Assembly (NCBI RefSeq): GCF_001258055.1 | Contig: NZ_CVRM01000009.1 | Coordinates: 1-44,453, forward strand | Direction: 5' to 3' | DNA length: 44,453 nt | DNA from: Phaeobacter italicus | Lineage (GTDB): Bacteria > Pseudomonadota > Alphaproteobacteria > Rhodobacterales > Rhodobacteraceae | In this document: positions 1-9,388 of the stretch, piece by piece | Layout of the letters: each line of letters starts with the position of its first letter | How positions within the stretch are numbered: position 1 is the first letter of the stretch | Position numbers and translations under genes: made by a program | The notes under the pieces: generated by a model | What the model was told of the DNA's origin: nothing | Databases searched by the model: none | The model's input: the letters and a program-made list of their open reading frames with translations, nothing else

Positions 1-163
1 CTCGATGGTCGGCTGACCGTCGCAAACAGAAAACGCGCCGCATGACCCCCATGTTTTGTCCACTCCCTGTTCGAAAACCTCATCGTTTGATCGGTTGCGG
101 TTCTATGCGTCACGGGCCACGTGCACGACGCTACCCGGGAGTGCCGCGCGGTGCAGGTTTAGA
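1..163. other. Left-edge non-coding stretch
   Basis: I see no convincing gene here: frames are short and no ribosome binding site is evident. No transposon end could be recognised. The regulatory boxes for the next gene begin just to the right. Confidence 0.4.
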
Positions 164-212
164 TTTGTATCCATGTGTAGCAAGGGACTGACCTGATACA
201 AACAGCTACAAT
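164..212. promoter_or_regulatory. Two response-regulator-like boxes upstream of the two-component operon
   Basis: On the plus strand GATACA (195-200) and GCTACA (205-210) are spaced exactly 10 bp. On the minus strand GCTACA (181-176) and GATACA (171-166) show the same spacing. Direct hexamer repeats with a 10-11 bp period are typical of OmpR/PhoB-family binding sites. The same GNTACA-N4-GNTACA pattern occurs at 9752-9767 and 22556-22571. Inference: the regulator encoded at 257 binds here and autoregulates. Confidence 0.5.
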
Positions 213-256
213 TCTGCCCCTGAAACATGAAACGACTATGATTTAGGAAGGACGCC

Positions 257-979
257 ATGGGACCACCACCTCATATCCTTATCGTGGATGATCACGCTCA
301 GATTCGCGAAAGCGTCGCGCGCTTTCTGGAGAAGAACGGGATGCGGACCACAGTCGCCAAAGACGCCGTGGAAATGGATGCGAAACTCGTGACCGGCCAT
401 TTCGACCTGCTCGTGCTCGATGTCATGATGCCTGGAGAGGATGGCCTGTCGGTGTGCCGACGCCTTGCGCCCAAAGGTGATCTTCCGATAATTATGCTTA
501 CGGCGCTTGGTGAGGAAACAGATCGTATTGTGGGTCTGGAAATCGGCGCTGATGACTATCTGGCCAAGCCTTTCAATCCGCGAGAACTGCTCGCCCGGAT
601 CAAATCGGTTCTCAGAAGAAGCAACCGCGATGAACCCTTGGCCGGAAGTCTGGCTGGACGGAAAGTCAGTTTTGCGCATTGGATCCTGGATACCGACCGA
701 CAGGTCCTGATCGACGGCTCCGCCACCGAGACGCCATTGACGACATCCGAGTTCAAATTGCTGGCGGTCCTGCTTGAGAGAGCGAGGATGGTGCTCAGTC
801 GTGACCAGTTGCTTGACCTGACCGCCGGTCGGAGCGCCGGTCCCATGGATCGCACAATTGACAATCAAATCAGCCGTCTTCGCCGCAAGATCGAGCCGGA
901 TGTGTTAAGACCAAGCGTCATCAAGACAGTGCGAAATGGTGGGTACTGTCTGGCGGCCGATGTCGAGGATGCGATATGA
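257..979 (+). CDS. OmpR-family response regulator
   Basis: A 240-residue two-component regulator. The receiver domain (about 5-120) has the acidic pair at 11-12, the phospho-acceptor Asp55 in LVLDVMMPG, and Lys104 in AKPF. A winged-helix DNA-binding domain follows (about 135-235), ending in the usual RRKIE and GGYCL stretches. The start is supported by AGGAAGG upstream. It overlaps the sensor kinase gene by a few bases, so the two are co-translated. The signal is unknown; the copper context makes copper or periplasmic stress the leading guess. Its probable sites (GNTACA-N4-GNTACA) lie directly upstream and at several other promoters in this window. Confidence 0.93.
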   Translation: MGPPPHILIVDDHAQIRESVARFLEKNGMRTTVAKDAVEMDAKLVTGHFDLLVLDVMMPGEDGLSVCRRLAPKGDLPIIMLTALGEETDRIVGLEIGADDYLAKPFNPRELLARIKSVLRRSNRDEPLAGSLAGRKVSFAHWILDTDRQVLIDGSATETPLTTSEFKLLAVLLERARMVLSRDQLLDLTAGRSAGPMDRTIDNQISRLRRKIEPDVLRPSVIKTVRNGGYCLAADVEDAI

Positions 980-2445
980 TGCGCCGTGCGTTGGCCTCTC
1001 TGAGCGGACAGTTGATCCTGCTTGTGGTCGCCGCGCTTGTCGTGGCCCAGGCAATCAGCCTTTTCCTCTTCGCAGATGAGCGCAGCCTGGCTATCCGGGC
1101 GGCTTTGGGTTTTGAAGCCGCCGGTCGAGCGGCGAATGTCGCACGGCTGATCGAGGAGGCGCCGCGGGATTTGCATCAATCGATCCTTCGAGCGGCAAAT
1201 TCACCTCTTATCCGTTTTGATCTATCGAGTACCCCGAGTGTCGAACACACCGGCCATTCCGACGGCGGCATCGTAGAGGGACGCATACGCGCCCTGATGG
1301 ATGACAGCTACAGCCGGGATATTCGTGTTGAGTTGCATGAGGTCGAGGGCGAGTTGCGACCCTTGCCCAATCTCTCTGATGAAATGACAGAAATGCATCT
1401 CGCAATGATGCGTGGGGAGTTGACAGCGGTTGAAATGAACTTGTCGATCGCGATCGAGGGATCGCGTTGGCTGAATGTCGGAACGCGGTTCGAGCGTCCG
1501 CCAATCCAATGGCCTTTCTATTCGATGCTGACCTTTGGAATTTCCGCCGGACTGCTCCTGGTGGCGATCTTCTGGTTTGTCATGACGCGCCTGACGCGTC
1601 CTTTGCGGCACCTCTCCAAGGCCGCGGACCATCTTGGCCGGGGCGAGGATGTGGGTGAATTGACCGTCGCGGGGCCGACCGAGGTCAAGGATCTGACCGT
1701 CGCCTTCAACCGCATGCAACGACGGCTGACCCGGTTTGTCAGCGATCGGACACGGATGCTCGCAGCGCTTGGTCACGATTTGCGCTCGCCGTTGACTGCT
1801 ATGCGTGTCCGCGCGGAGCTGGTTGACGAAGAAGAGACGCGGGACAGCCTCATCGCATCGGTCGAAGAGATGCAGAGCATGGTCGAAGCGACGCTCACCT
1901 TTGCACGGGGCCTTACCGGATCCGAAGGTGCCGAAGTGGTCGATCTGCGCAATTTTCTGGACAGCTTGTGCAGCGATATGGCGGCACACTGCACCTTTGC
2001 CCCGAGTGATGATGTTGCCGTGCGGCTTCGACCCAACGCGTTCCGAAGGGCGCTGAGGAACCTGCTTGAGAACGCCGTTCGCTACGGTGGTGCCGCAAAA
2101 GTCAGCTGGGCGACCCACGGTTCGAACCTCGTACTCAACATCGATGACAATGGGCCCGGCATTCCCGTCGACCAGTTGGAAAAGGTCTTCGATCCCTTCT
2201 ATCGCCTCGAGCAATCGAGGTCTCTGGAAACGGGCGGTTATGGGCTTGGGCTCTCGATCGCGAGGACAATCGTCCAATCCCATGGCGGCGATATCCAGCT
2301 GGTCAACCATAACAGCGCGGGTTTGCGCGCTGTTGTCACCATCCCACTGGATGAAAGCGAACTAATCGAAGGAGAAACAGATGAAACTGAAAACGCTCAT
2401 TCCAACGTTGCTGGCCAGCTTGCCCGCCAGCATGGCGCGAGCTGA
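976..2445 (+). CDS. Membrane sensor histidine kinase
   Basis: A 489-residue partner of the preceding regulator. Order: TM1 about 11-33; periplasmic sensor about 35-180 with no recognised fold; TM2 about 184-205; HAMP; dimerisation/phospho-acceptor helix with His267 in LGHDLRSP; HATPase_c with NLLENAVRYGG (N box), DDNGPGIP (G1) and GYGLGLSIA (G2). All catalytic motifs are intact. The C-terminal tail runs about 20 residues past the usual end of the ATPase fold and overlaps the next gene by 65 bp in another frame. The family is EnvZ/CpxA-like; the ligand cannot be read from the sequence. Confidence 0.92.
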   Translation: MMRRALASLSGQLILLVVAALVVAQAISLFLFADERSLAIRAALGFEAAGRAANVARLIEEAPRDLHQSILRAANSPLIRFDLSSTPSVEHTGHSDGGIVEGRIRALMDDSYSRDIRVELHEVEGELRPLPNLSDEMTEMHLAMMRGELTAVEMNLSIAIEGSRWLNVGTRFERPPIQWPFYSMLTFGISAGLLLVAIFWFVMTRLTRPLRHLSKAADHLGRGEDVGELTVAGPTEVKDLTVAFNRMQRRLTRFVSDRTRMLAALGHDLRSPLTAMRVRAELVDEEETRDSLIASVEEMQSMVEATLTFARGLTGSEGAEVVDLRNFLDSLCSDMAAHCTFAPSDDVAVRLRPNAFRRALRNLLENAVRYGGAAKVSWATHGSNLVLNIDDNGPGIPVDQLEKVFDPFYRLEQSRSLETGGYGLGLSIARTIVQSHGGDIQLVNHNSAGLRAVVTIPLDESELIEGETDETENAHSNVAGQLARQHGAS

Positions 2446-2686
2446 TGGTCCAGGCTCCTGGACAGGTCACATGTGGGGCGGAGGCTATGGCTTTATGGGC
2501 GGCTTCATGATGCTCGCCTTCTGGGGCGCCGTGATCGCATTGATCGTGTTTCTGGTGCTCAGGCTGCGGGACAATGGCACCCGTCCCTCGGACTCGGACG
2601 CGCAGGAAGCGCTCCGGCGCCGCTTTGCGAATGGGGAAATCGACGAAGAAGAGTTCCGTCGCCGCAAAGCAACGCTCGACGAATAG
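2381..2686 (+). CDS. Small SHOCT-domain membrane protein
   Basis: A 101-residue protein with a signal peptide ending near ARA (about 21), a Gly/Met-rich stretch (30-44), one membrane helix (about 42-61) and a C-terminal SHOCT motif (about 74-100). The start has a strong GGAGAAAC ribosome site, although it lies inside the 3' end of the kinase gene (65 bp overlap). SHOCT proteins of this size are common beside metal and redox genes in Proteobacteria, but their molecular role is not established. Position suggests it belongs to the two-component operon. The hydrophobic helix plus charged cytoplasmic tail argue that it is a real gene. Confidence 0.75.
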   Translation: MKLKTLIPTLLASLPASMARADGPGSWTGHMWGGGYGFMGGFMMLAFWGAVIALIVFLVLRLRDNGTRPSDSDAQEALRRRFANGEIDEEEFRRRKATLDE

Positions 2687-2751
2687 ACCCCGCCGCGGAC
2701 GCCAAAGCCGTCCGACGCGACGCCCACCGACACTGGATAGGAAAGAACGCC

Positions 2752-4752
2752 ATGGTCCCGGAAATTGGTCACTTCGCACTGGCCCTCGCGCTTGCGCTTG
2801 CGCTTGTTCAAAGCGTTCTGCCGATTGCAGGTGCGTCGCGTGGAAACGCCGTCTGGATGAAATCCGCCCAGGCGACGGCAATAGGACAAGTGCTGTTTGT
2901 GGCCATAGCCTTCGCAGCGCTGATGCAGGCCTTCATCGTCAGCGACTTCACCGTCAGGAACGTCGTCGAGAATTCCCATTCGCTCAAGCCGATGCTCTAC
3001 AAGGTGGCCGGGACCTGGGGCAGCCATGAGGGTTCGCTGCTGCTCTGGATTCTGATCCTCGCGGTGTTCGGCGCGGGCGTCGCCTGGTTCGGATCGAACA
3101 TCCCCGCCGAGACCAAGGCGCGCACCTTGTCGGTGCAGGCGTGGATCAGTGTCGGCTTCCTGTCCTTCCTGCTGCTGACGTCGAACCCCTTCGAGCGGGT
3201 GTTTCCGCCGCCGCTCGACGGCAATGACCTGAACCCGTTGCTTCAGGACATGGGTCTCGCCATGCACCCGCCGCTCTTGTATTTCGGGTATGTCGGCTTC
3301 TCCATCGTGTTTTCCTTCGCCGTTGCGGCTCTTCTGGAAGGGCGCGTCGATCCGGCCTGGGCCAGATGGGTCCGCCCGTGGACATTGGCCGCGTGGGTCA
3401 GCCTTACGGCAGGTATCGCTCTTGGATCGTGGTGGGCCTATTATGAACTGGGCTGGGGCGGCTGGTGGTTCTGGGACCCGGTCGAGAACGTGAGCTTCAT
3501 GCCCTGGCTTCTGGGCACGGCGCTGCTGCATTCCGCCATCGTCACCGAAAAGCGCGACGCGTTCAAAAGCTGGACCATCCTACTTGCCATCCTGACTTTC
3601 TCGCTTTCGCTGCTCGGGACGTTCATCGTCCGGTCGGGCCTGCTTACATCCGTGCATGCCTTCGCCGTCGATCCAGAGCGCGGGCTTTACATTCTGGGTC
3701 TGCTGGCCGTGTCCATCGGTGGGTCGCTGGCGCTCTACGCCTGGCGGGCGCCCGAAATGGAGCCTGGCGGTCTGTTTCGCCCGATCAGCCGCGAAGCCGG
3801 GCTGCTGGTGAACAACCTCATTCTTGCCGCCGCTACCGGAACAGTCCTGTTCGGAACACTTTATCCGCTAATCCTGGAGGCTGTCACCGGGGACAAGATC
3901 TCGGTGGGTCCACCTTTCTTCAATGCCGCATTTATCCCGATGATGCTGGCTTTGGTGGTGTTCATGGGTCTCGGTCCATTCCTGTCGTGGAAACGGGCCG
4001 ATATCGCTGGGTTGCTCGATCGCATTCGGTTCGTAGCCGTGCTGGCTGTCATCGCAACTTTGGCCGCGTGGTATCTTCTGAACGGTGGGCCGATCATGGC
4101 CTATCTTGCCATCCTCGGCGCTGCGTGGCTGCTTTTGGCGACTTTACGGGAATGGGCGCTACGCATCCGTCTGTTCGAGGTTTCCTTTGCTGAGAGCGCG
4201 AGACGGGCGCGCAACCTGCCACGGGCGTCTCACGGCATGACGCTTGCCCATGCCGGCGTTGCCATTTTGATGATGGGGATGATCGGCTCCAGCGCTTGGA
4301 AGAGTGAAGAGATCGTCTTTGCTGCTCCAGGGACCGAAGTTGCGATCGCCGGGTTCGACATCACCTTCGAAGGCGCCGCGCAGGTTCAAGGGCCGAACTA
4401 CATTGCGGATCGCGGCACCCTTGTGGTCCGCAGGGATGACGAATTGGTCACGACACTGTTCCCGGAACGTCGATATTACCCGGTCGCGGAAAGCCAGACG
4501 ACGGAATCGGCGATCCGGTCCACACTTGCGGGCGATCTCTACACGTCGATTGCAACGCCAGCCTCGGATCAAGTGAACAACGCCGGAGCATGGACCCTGC
4601 GGATCCTCTATGAACCGCTCGTCAACCTGATCTGGATTGGCTCGATCCTGCTGGTGATCGGCGGCTGTCTTTCCTTGTCGGATCGCCGCTTGAGGGTCGG
4701 GGCGCCGCGCCGCGCCAAACAGCCTGCCAGCGACGCTGTTCCTGCCGAGTAG
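2752..4752 (+). CDS. ccmF: Cytochrome c maturation protein CcmF (haem lyase subunit)
   Basis: A 666-residue polytopic membrane protein that ligates haem to apocytochrome c in the periplasm with CcmH and CcmI. The WWD haem-handling signature is seen in GGWWFWDPVEN, and the length fits the family. I chose ATG 2752: the protein then opens with the normal CcmF N-terminus, whereas the upstream in-frame extension overlaps the SHOCT gene. It is followed within 8 bp by ccmG. Haem delivery genes ccmABCDE are absent from the window, so this set must rely on host copies or be a duplicate of only the ligation module. Confidence 0.96.
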   Translation: MVPEIGHFALALALALALVQSVLPIAGASRGNAVWMKSAQATAIGQVLFVAIAFAALMQAFIVSDFTVRNVVENSHSLKPMLYKVAGTWGSHEGSLLLWILILAVFGAGVAWFGSNIPAETKARTLSVQAWISVGFLSFLLLTSNPFERVFPPPLDGNDLNPLLQDMGLAMHPPLLYFGYVGFSIVFSFAVAALLEGRVDPAWARWVRPWTLAAWVSLTAGIALGSWWAYYELGWGGWWFWDPVENVSFMPWLLGTALLHSAIVTEKRDAFKSWTILLAILTFSLSLLGTFIVRSGLLTSVHAFAVDPERGLYILGLLAVSIGGSLALYAWRAPEMEPGGLFRPISREAGLLVNNLILAAATGTVLFGTLYPLILEAVTGDKISVGPPFFNAAFIPMMLALVVFMGLGPFLSWKRADIAGLLDRIRFVAVLAVIATLAAWYLLNGGPIMAYLAILGAAWLLLATLREWALRIRLFEVSFAESARRARNLPRASHGMTLAHAGVAILMMGMIGSSAWKSEEIVFAAPGTEVAIAGFDITFEGAAQVQGPNYIADRGTLVVRRDDELVTTLFPERRYYPVAESQTTESAIRSTLAGDLYTSIATPASDQVNNAGAWTLRILYEPLVNLIWIGSILLVIGGCLSLSDRRLRVGAPRRAKQPASDAVPAE

Positions 4753-4760
4753 GAGAGAAG

Positions 4761-5327
4761 ATGAAACGTCTCATCGCCGGGCTGCCGTTTATTGCAGCAG
4801 TCATATTCGGGGGGTTTTTCCTCTGGGGGCTCAATCCCGACCGGGATCCGAACGAAATCCCCTCCGTCCTCATCTCGCAACCGGCCCCGGCGTTCGACCT
4901 CGATCCCGTGCCGGGGTTGGAGACACCCGGCCTGGCCCGAAGCGATCTTGTCGGCAACGAACGACCGGTCGTGGTCAATGTCTTTGCGTCCTGGTGCGTG
5001 CCCTGCCGCGCGGAACATGCCGTGTTGACAAGATTTGTCGAACGAGACGGCATGCGGTTGTTCGGAATAAACTACAAAGACAAACCTGAGGATGCCGTGA
5101 AGTGGCTCAATGACCTCGGCAATCCCTACGAGCGGATCGGGTCCGACCTGTCGGGCCGCACCGGGATCGAATGGGGACTCTCGGGCGTGCCGGAGACCTT
5201 CATCGTCGATGGCGATGGCACCGTTTTGTTTCGCTATGTCGGGCCAGTTGTGGGTCCGGACGCTGTTGAACGTTTCACTACAGCCCTGACGCAAGCAGGC
5301 GCGCTGCCAAACGGAGCAGGATCATGA
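4761..5327 (+). CDS. ccmG: Periplasmic thioredoxin CcmG/DsbE
   Basis: A 188-residue membrane-tethered thioredoxin-fold reductant of apocytochrome c or CcmH. An N-terminal anchor (about 5-25) precedes a TlpA-like fold with active site CVPC at 79-82 inside FASWCVPC, and a cis-Pro loop SGVPETF. It receives electrons from CcdA or DsbD; both kinds of gene occur in this window (31608 and 6974). GGAG precedes the ATG, and the stop overlaps the ccmH start (ATGA), showing translational coupling. Confidence 0.95.
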   Translation: MKRLIAGLPFIAAVIFGGFFLWGLNPDRDPNEIPSVLISQPAPAFDLDPVPGLETPGLARSDLVGNERPVVVNVFASWCVPCRAEHAVLTRFVERDGMRLFGINYKDKPEDAVKWLNDLGNPYERIGSDLSGRTGIEWGLSGVPETFIVDGDGTVLFRYVGPVVGPDAVERFTTALTQAGALPNGAGS

Positions 5328-5797
5328 GACAGCTGATTTTCGCATTGTGCATCGGGGCGCTTCCCTTTGCTGCCAACGCCGTCGAACCGGACGAAATGCT
5401 GACTGACCCGCTATTGGAACAACGTGCACGGGAGATCTCCAAGGATCTGCGATGCGTCGTCTGTCAGAATCAGGACATCGACAGCTCCAACGCGGGTGTG
5501 GCCCGGGACCTGCGCCTTCTTGTCCGCGAGCGACTGGTCGCAGGAGACACTGACACCCAGGTGGTCGAGTACATTCGGGCGCGGTACGGCGATTACGTGC
5601 TGCTCAAACCGCCTCTGGAGCCTGCGACCTACGCGCTTTGGTTTGCGCCGATCGCTTTCGTTCTGATCGGGGTTTTCGTTGGTGGCGGGGTACTGATGAG
5701 TCGGCGAAAGCAAGAGGCTTTTGAAGATTTGGGCGCGGAGGATGAGAACACCGTGTCCGAGATTCTCAGACAAAACGAAGCGGGGGATGCGTCATGA
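5324..5797 (+). CDS. ccmH: Cytochrome c maturation protein CcmH
   Basis: A 157-residue haem-lyase component that reduces or presents the CXXCH of apocytochrome c. The signal peptide ends near ANA (19). The family motif LRCVVCQ supplies Cys44 and Cys47. A single membrane helix (about 105-125) is followed by a short Arg/Lys-rich cytoplasmic tail. This is the short (CcmH/CcmL) form, with the TPR part encoded separately by the next gene. It overlaps both ccmG and ccmI by 4 bp (ATGA). Confidence 0.95.
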   Translation: MRQLIFALCIGALPFAANAVEPDEMLTDPLLEQRAREISKDLRCVVCQNQDIDSSNAGVARDLRLLVRERLVAGDTDTQVVEYIRARYGDYVLLKPPLEPATYALWFAPIAFVLIGVFVGGGVLMSRRKQEAFEDLGAEDENTVSEILRQNEAGDAS

Positions 5798-6945
5798 TCT
5801 GGGGTATTTTCGGTCTTCTGACGCTGGTCGCGATCGGAATAGTCCTCTACCCGCTGCTGCTGTCCAAATCGAACACTCTCACCAGAGGAGATGCGGTACC
5901 GGCCATCCTCGCCGATCAGATGCAGGAAATCGAACGAGACATGGACCGCGGTTTGATTTCTGAACAAGAAGCTCAAGCAGCCAGACTCGAGATCAAGAAA
6001 CGGATCCTCGCGACGACCCGCAATTTGGAAGCAAAAGCCGGATCGTCCCGTAGTGGTGGCAGAGGCACTCTTGTTGTCGCGGCGGTCCTCGCGCCGGTTA
6101 TTGCCGCGGGCTACTATCTGACAATGGGATCGCCGGAGGTGCCTTCAATGGCCTTCGCTGCCCGTGCAGAGGAGCGCGCACAGACTGATGAAGTGACGGC
6201 GCTGGCAATACAACTTCGCGAAAGGCTTATATCCGATCCGACCGGCGGCCCCAGCGAAGGGTGGATGCTGTTGGGCCAGACCTATCAGCGCATGGGCAGA
6301 ACAGTTGATGCTGTCGAAGCATTCGAAGTTGTCGCCAAACGGGAGGATGCCACCTCCGCGACATTCTCCATGCTGGCGGAGGCTGTCGCGGTTGCCAATG
6401 ATGGCGTTGTTATTCCACGGGCGAAATTGGCCATTGATCGCGCTTTGGAACTTGACCCATCCAATCCTGCGGCAACCTATTTCGAGTCTCTCTACCATCT
6501 TCAAAAAGAAGAGACGCGTAAGGCCTACGATCTGCTCGTTTCCCGGCTGAACCAGGAAAAGACGTTCGTGCCCTGGATGGAAACATACGTTTTGCAGATC
6601 AACCGGATTGCAGCGGCAGCTGACCTCCCGGTCGTCAATCTACCCAGCGGGCCGACATCCCCACCCGGCCCGAGTGCGGCAGATGTCGCGGCGGCGTCGG
6701 AGATGAATGACGCGGACCGCGCGGAGTTCATCCGATCGATGGTCTCGCGGCTGGCCGAGCGTCTTGAGGATGAACCGGACGATCTGGATGGTTGGATGCG
6801 GCTGGCAAACGCCTATACGGTCCTTGAGGAGCCCGATCGCGCCGTTGAGGCCTACCGCAAGGCTGAAGCGCTGTTGGAGCAGCAGCCCGCCAGTGATCCT
6901 CGGCGTGCGGCGGTCCGTGCCGCGCTTGAGCGGCTCGGCGGCTGA
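5794..6945 (+). CDS. ccmI: Cytochrome c maturation TPR protein CcmI
   Basis: A 383-residue apocytochrome c chaperone. Two membrane helices (about 1-22 and 90-112) flank a cytoplasmic segment. TPR-like repeats fill the periplasmic part, visible as GWMLLGQTYQRMGR near 150 and GWMRLANAYTVLEEPDRAVEAY near the C-terminus (repeats quoted in part). The architecture matches the separate CcmI of alphaproteobacteria. It closes the ccmFGHI operon and converges on the minus-strand scsB gene with a 28-bp gap. Confidence 0.93.
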   Translation: MIWGIFGLLTLVAIGIVLYPLLLSKSNTLTRGDAVPAILADQMQEIERDMDRGLISEQEAQAARLEIKKRILATTRNLEAKAGSSRSGGRGTLVVAAVLAPVIAAGYYLTMGSPEVPSMAFAARAEERAQTDEVTALAIQLRERLISDPTGGPSEGWMLLGQTYQRMGRTVDAVEAFEVVAKREDATSATFSMLAEAVAVANDGVVIPRAKLAIDRALELDPSNPAATYFESLYHLQKEETRKAYDLLVSRLNQEKTFVPWMETYVLQINRIAAAADLPVVNLPSGPTSPPGPSAADVAAASEMNDADRAEFIRSMVSRLAERLEDEPDDLDGWMRLANAYTVLEEPDRAVEAYRKAEALLEQQPASDPRRAAVRAALERLGG

Positions 6946-6973
6946 CTGCTGGTCGGTGTCCCGCCCGGGCAGG

Positions 6974-9103
6974 TCACTCCTGTCCGGCAACCTTTGCGGA
7001 AACATCCCGACCGCTGGCTTGCGCCAAGGCGTCCATCACGTCTTCGGTTGTTAGCAATTCGGACAGCACAATGCCGTTCGGTGCCGATGGTCCGTAGACG
7101 GCATTGAAGGGGATGCCGTATCTGCCGAAACTCTCAAGGTAGCGGGAAATGCGCGTGTCCGGGCGTGTCCAATCTGCCTGCATCGCCGTGACTCCAGGCG
7201 CTTCAAGCGCGCTCCGGACTGGCTCCCGGTCGATGACAAGTGTCTTGTTCGCTTTGCAAGTCAGGCACCAGTCAGCGGTCACATCGACAAAAACGACCTC
7301 TCCTGCGGACACGCGTTTCGCTATGTCCGAACGATCAAATGCGATCCAAGCCATTGCCAACTGCGGCGTCGAACGCGCAGGTGCTGATTGCTGCAAGAGA
7401 GGACCTGCGGCAATGGCCAGGACAAGGCTGGCTATGGCAATAGACCACCTGAACTGGGACTGCACATTCGGGAGAGATAGTATCAGAACGGCGAGACCGG
7501 ACAACGCCGCGACCGCGATGACAGACACAAGCCCGGCGACACCGTCGAGCACCCAGAACAGCCACACGGCGGTTGCAAGCAACAAGACCCCCATGACGCT
7601 TTTGATGATCAGCATCCATCGACCAGGCTTAGGCATGAATGCGACCAGACGCGGGAACGCGGCGATGACGAGATAGGGCAGGGCGAGGCCGAACCCGAGG
7701 CTCGAAAAGACTATGAGGATGTCCAAGCCACGCCCGGCCAAAGCAAAGGCCACAGCGGTGCCGAGGAACGGTGCCGAACAAGGCGTCGCCATGACGGCAC
7801 CGAACATGCCAGTGAAAAAGTCGGCGGAATACCCGTTGCGTCCACCGGCCCCTGCAAGCCGCGTTTGAATGCCGTGTGGAAGGGCGAACTCGAACGCTCC
7901 GAACAGATTTGCCGAAAAGACGAGCAGGACAGCGATCATCACCGCAAGAAACAGCGGGCTTTGAAACTGCAGACCCCACCCGACGCTGAGGCCTGCCGTC
8001 TGGAGCGCCCAGAGGACGAGCGCCAGACCCCACATGAACGTCATGATGCCGGCGCTGGCAGCGACGAAACCGAACCGGACACGGGTTGTGTCGTGATCGG
8101 TGTGTTTGAGCACAGACGACACCTTGATGGACAGCACCGGCAGCACGCAGGGCATCACATTCAGGATCAATCCGCCCAGCAGCGCGATCGCGGCAATCCA
8201 GATCAGTTCCATCATGTCCGGTGTCGTGGCGGCCAGCTCAAAGGGTGGTGCTATTCCTTGCGCCACGCGATCCGCGATGATCGTGAAGGCCCGGTTCTCG
8301 CCGTCGGTGACGGTAATCGACGGAGCCACTGTCACATCCGTATTCGACGAGAGGATCGGCAAGCGCGCCCAAAGCAAACGATCCTCTTCTCCCAAACGGA
8401 TATCGGGTTTGCCAAGCGCAACACCCATACCCAGTTCGGGAAACACATCCGGCGACTGGAGTGGTTCATCGACGCGAAGGCTGACGATCAACTCCGTGAG
8501 GTCTTCGTCGATGAAGGCATTTGCCTCGCTGACGCCGCTCGTCTTGGCCCCTTCGGGGACGCGCTCGGAAAACGTACCGATCAGCCCAGCCGAAGTGCTG
8601 TCGATGACGTTGCCCCGTCCGAGGCGAAGTGACAGGTCAAACTCTTCCGGGACACAGACATTGGAGCACACCAGCAGTTTGACCTGCGCGGAAAGAGTCA
8701 CAGGTGCGCCGGGATCTTCGAGCGTTATGCGCAGCGGAAAGACGACTTCACCCGCATAACCAAAATTTTCGATGCCGAAGGCGGTGAAGCGCGTCGGGGC
8801 GGGCCACATGAATTCGACATCTGCGACGTTTTCGGAACCGCTCCATTCGACCGAAGGCGGTATTCCCCCCTCGCCCGCCGACCGCCAATAGGTCTTCCAG
8901 TTTTCGTTCAGTTGAAGGTGAAGCCCGGCTGACAGAGTCTGTGTGTTCTCGGGAACGCCGTCCTGTACACTAATGAGATGCGCGGTGAGTGGCGCGCTCT
9001 GGTATTCAGCAGAGGTTGCTGCCGCGACACTTCCAGAGACAAGGGCCAGGAGCACGAAGGGAATAAGCAAAACCCGTCGCAGGATCAAAAGGCAATCGAT
9101 CAA
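6974..9103 (-). CDS. scsB: ScsB/DsbD-type transmembrane thiol-disulfide reductase
   Basis: A 709-residue protein that passes electrons from cytoplasmic thioredoxin to periplasmic substrates. Order: signal peptide (1-28); N-terminal alpha domain with KTYWR and a Cys pair CSNVC (146 and 150); membrane domain from about 300 with two Cys motifs, NVMPCVLP and ATPCSAP; C-terminal thioredoxin domain with CLTC at 613-616. The alpha domain (TYWRSAGEGGIPP, GYAGEVVFPL) resembles ScsB, the suppressor-of-copper-sensitivity branch, more than E. coli DsbD; that assignment is from memory of the family. The start is TTG with AGCAGG upstream. Likely partners are ScsC at 14712 and CcmG. Confidence 0.88.
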   Translation of the reverse strand: MIDCLLILRRVLLIPFVLLALVSGSVAAATSAEYQSAPLTAHLISVQDGVPENTQTLSAGLHLQLNENWKTYWRSAGEGGIPPSVEWSGSENVADVEFMWPAPTRFTAFGIENFGYAGEVVFPLRITLEDPGAPVTLSAQVKLLVCSNVCVPEEFDLSLRLGRGNVIDSTSAGLIGTFSERVPEGAKTSGVSEANAFIDEDLTELIVSLRVDEPLQSPDVFPELGMGVALGKPDIRLGEEDRLLWARLPILSSNTDVTVAPSITVTDGENRAFTIIADRVAQGIAPPFELAATTPDMMELIWIAAIALLGGLILNVMPCVLPVLSIKVSSVLKHTDHDTTRVRFGFVAASAGIMTFMWGLALVLWALQTAGLSVGWGLQFQSPLFLAVMIAVLLVFSANLFGAFEFALPHGIQTRLAGAGGRNGYSADFFTGMFGAVMATPCSAPFLGTAVAFALAGRGLDILIVFSSLGFGLALPYLVIAAFPRLVAFMPKPGRWMLIIKSVMGVLLLATAVWLFWVLDGVAGLVSVIAVAALSGLAVLILSLPNVQSQFRWSIAIASLVLAIAAGPLLQQSAPARSTPQLAMAWIAFDRSDIAKRVSAGEVVFVDVTADWCLTCKANKTLVIDREPVRSALEAPGVTAMQADWTRPDTRISRYLESFGRYGIPFNAVYGPSAPNGIVLSELLTTEDVMDALAQASGRDVSAKVAGQE

Positions 9104-9162
9104 GATACCTGCTTCCTTCCCTTATTTTTACCGCAGATTTCGCCAAGACGGCGGAGGTCGCC

Positions 9163-9360
9163 TCAACGGAAACCTACGGCAAAACCCTGACGACCATCCG
9201 CGCAGTCAACTCGCGCGACGCCAGTCGCAGAAGTTGAAAGATACCGACACCCATCCGGCAGAAGGTCTGACGCTTGCTTCGTGGACACGATAGCGCCGCG
9301 ATCCGGGCAGTCTTCTAGACTTCCTGCACATCCCCCAAGCAAGAAACCCGACAACAGCAA
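9163..9360 (-). CDS. Putative small lipoprotein, TTG start or frameshifted
   Basis: A 65-residue frame opening with a hydrophobic stretch and lipobox LGGC (Cys11), then a short polar tail with three more Cys. The only in-frame start is TTG at 9360. The upstream gene's stop overlaps an ATG (TGATG, near 9390) whose frame stops after seven codons; a one-base shift would join it to the lipoprotein signal sequence. It may therefore be a small lipoprotein with a weak start or a frameshifted one. It sits between the 100-residue membrane protein gene and scsB, same strand. Confidence 0.42.
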   Translation of the reverse strand: MLLSGFLLGGCAGSLEDCPDRGAIVSTKQASDLLPDGCRYLSTSATGVARVDCADGRQGFAVGFR

Positions 9361-9388
9361 CGCGCCTACGCGTACCTTCCCGCGTACA

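Noticed and set aside
1222-2310. A 362-codon minus-strand open frame opposite the sensor kinase
   Set aside because: The kinase H, N and G boxes lie on the other strand; no start context or family match for the antisense frame.
3465-4193. A second plus-strand frame inside ccmF
   Set aside because: It is an alternate frame of a complete ccmF and contains Arg/Ala-rich sequence with no domain.
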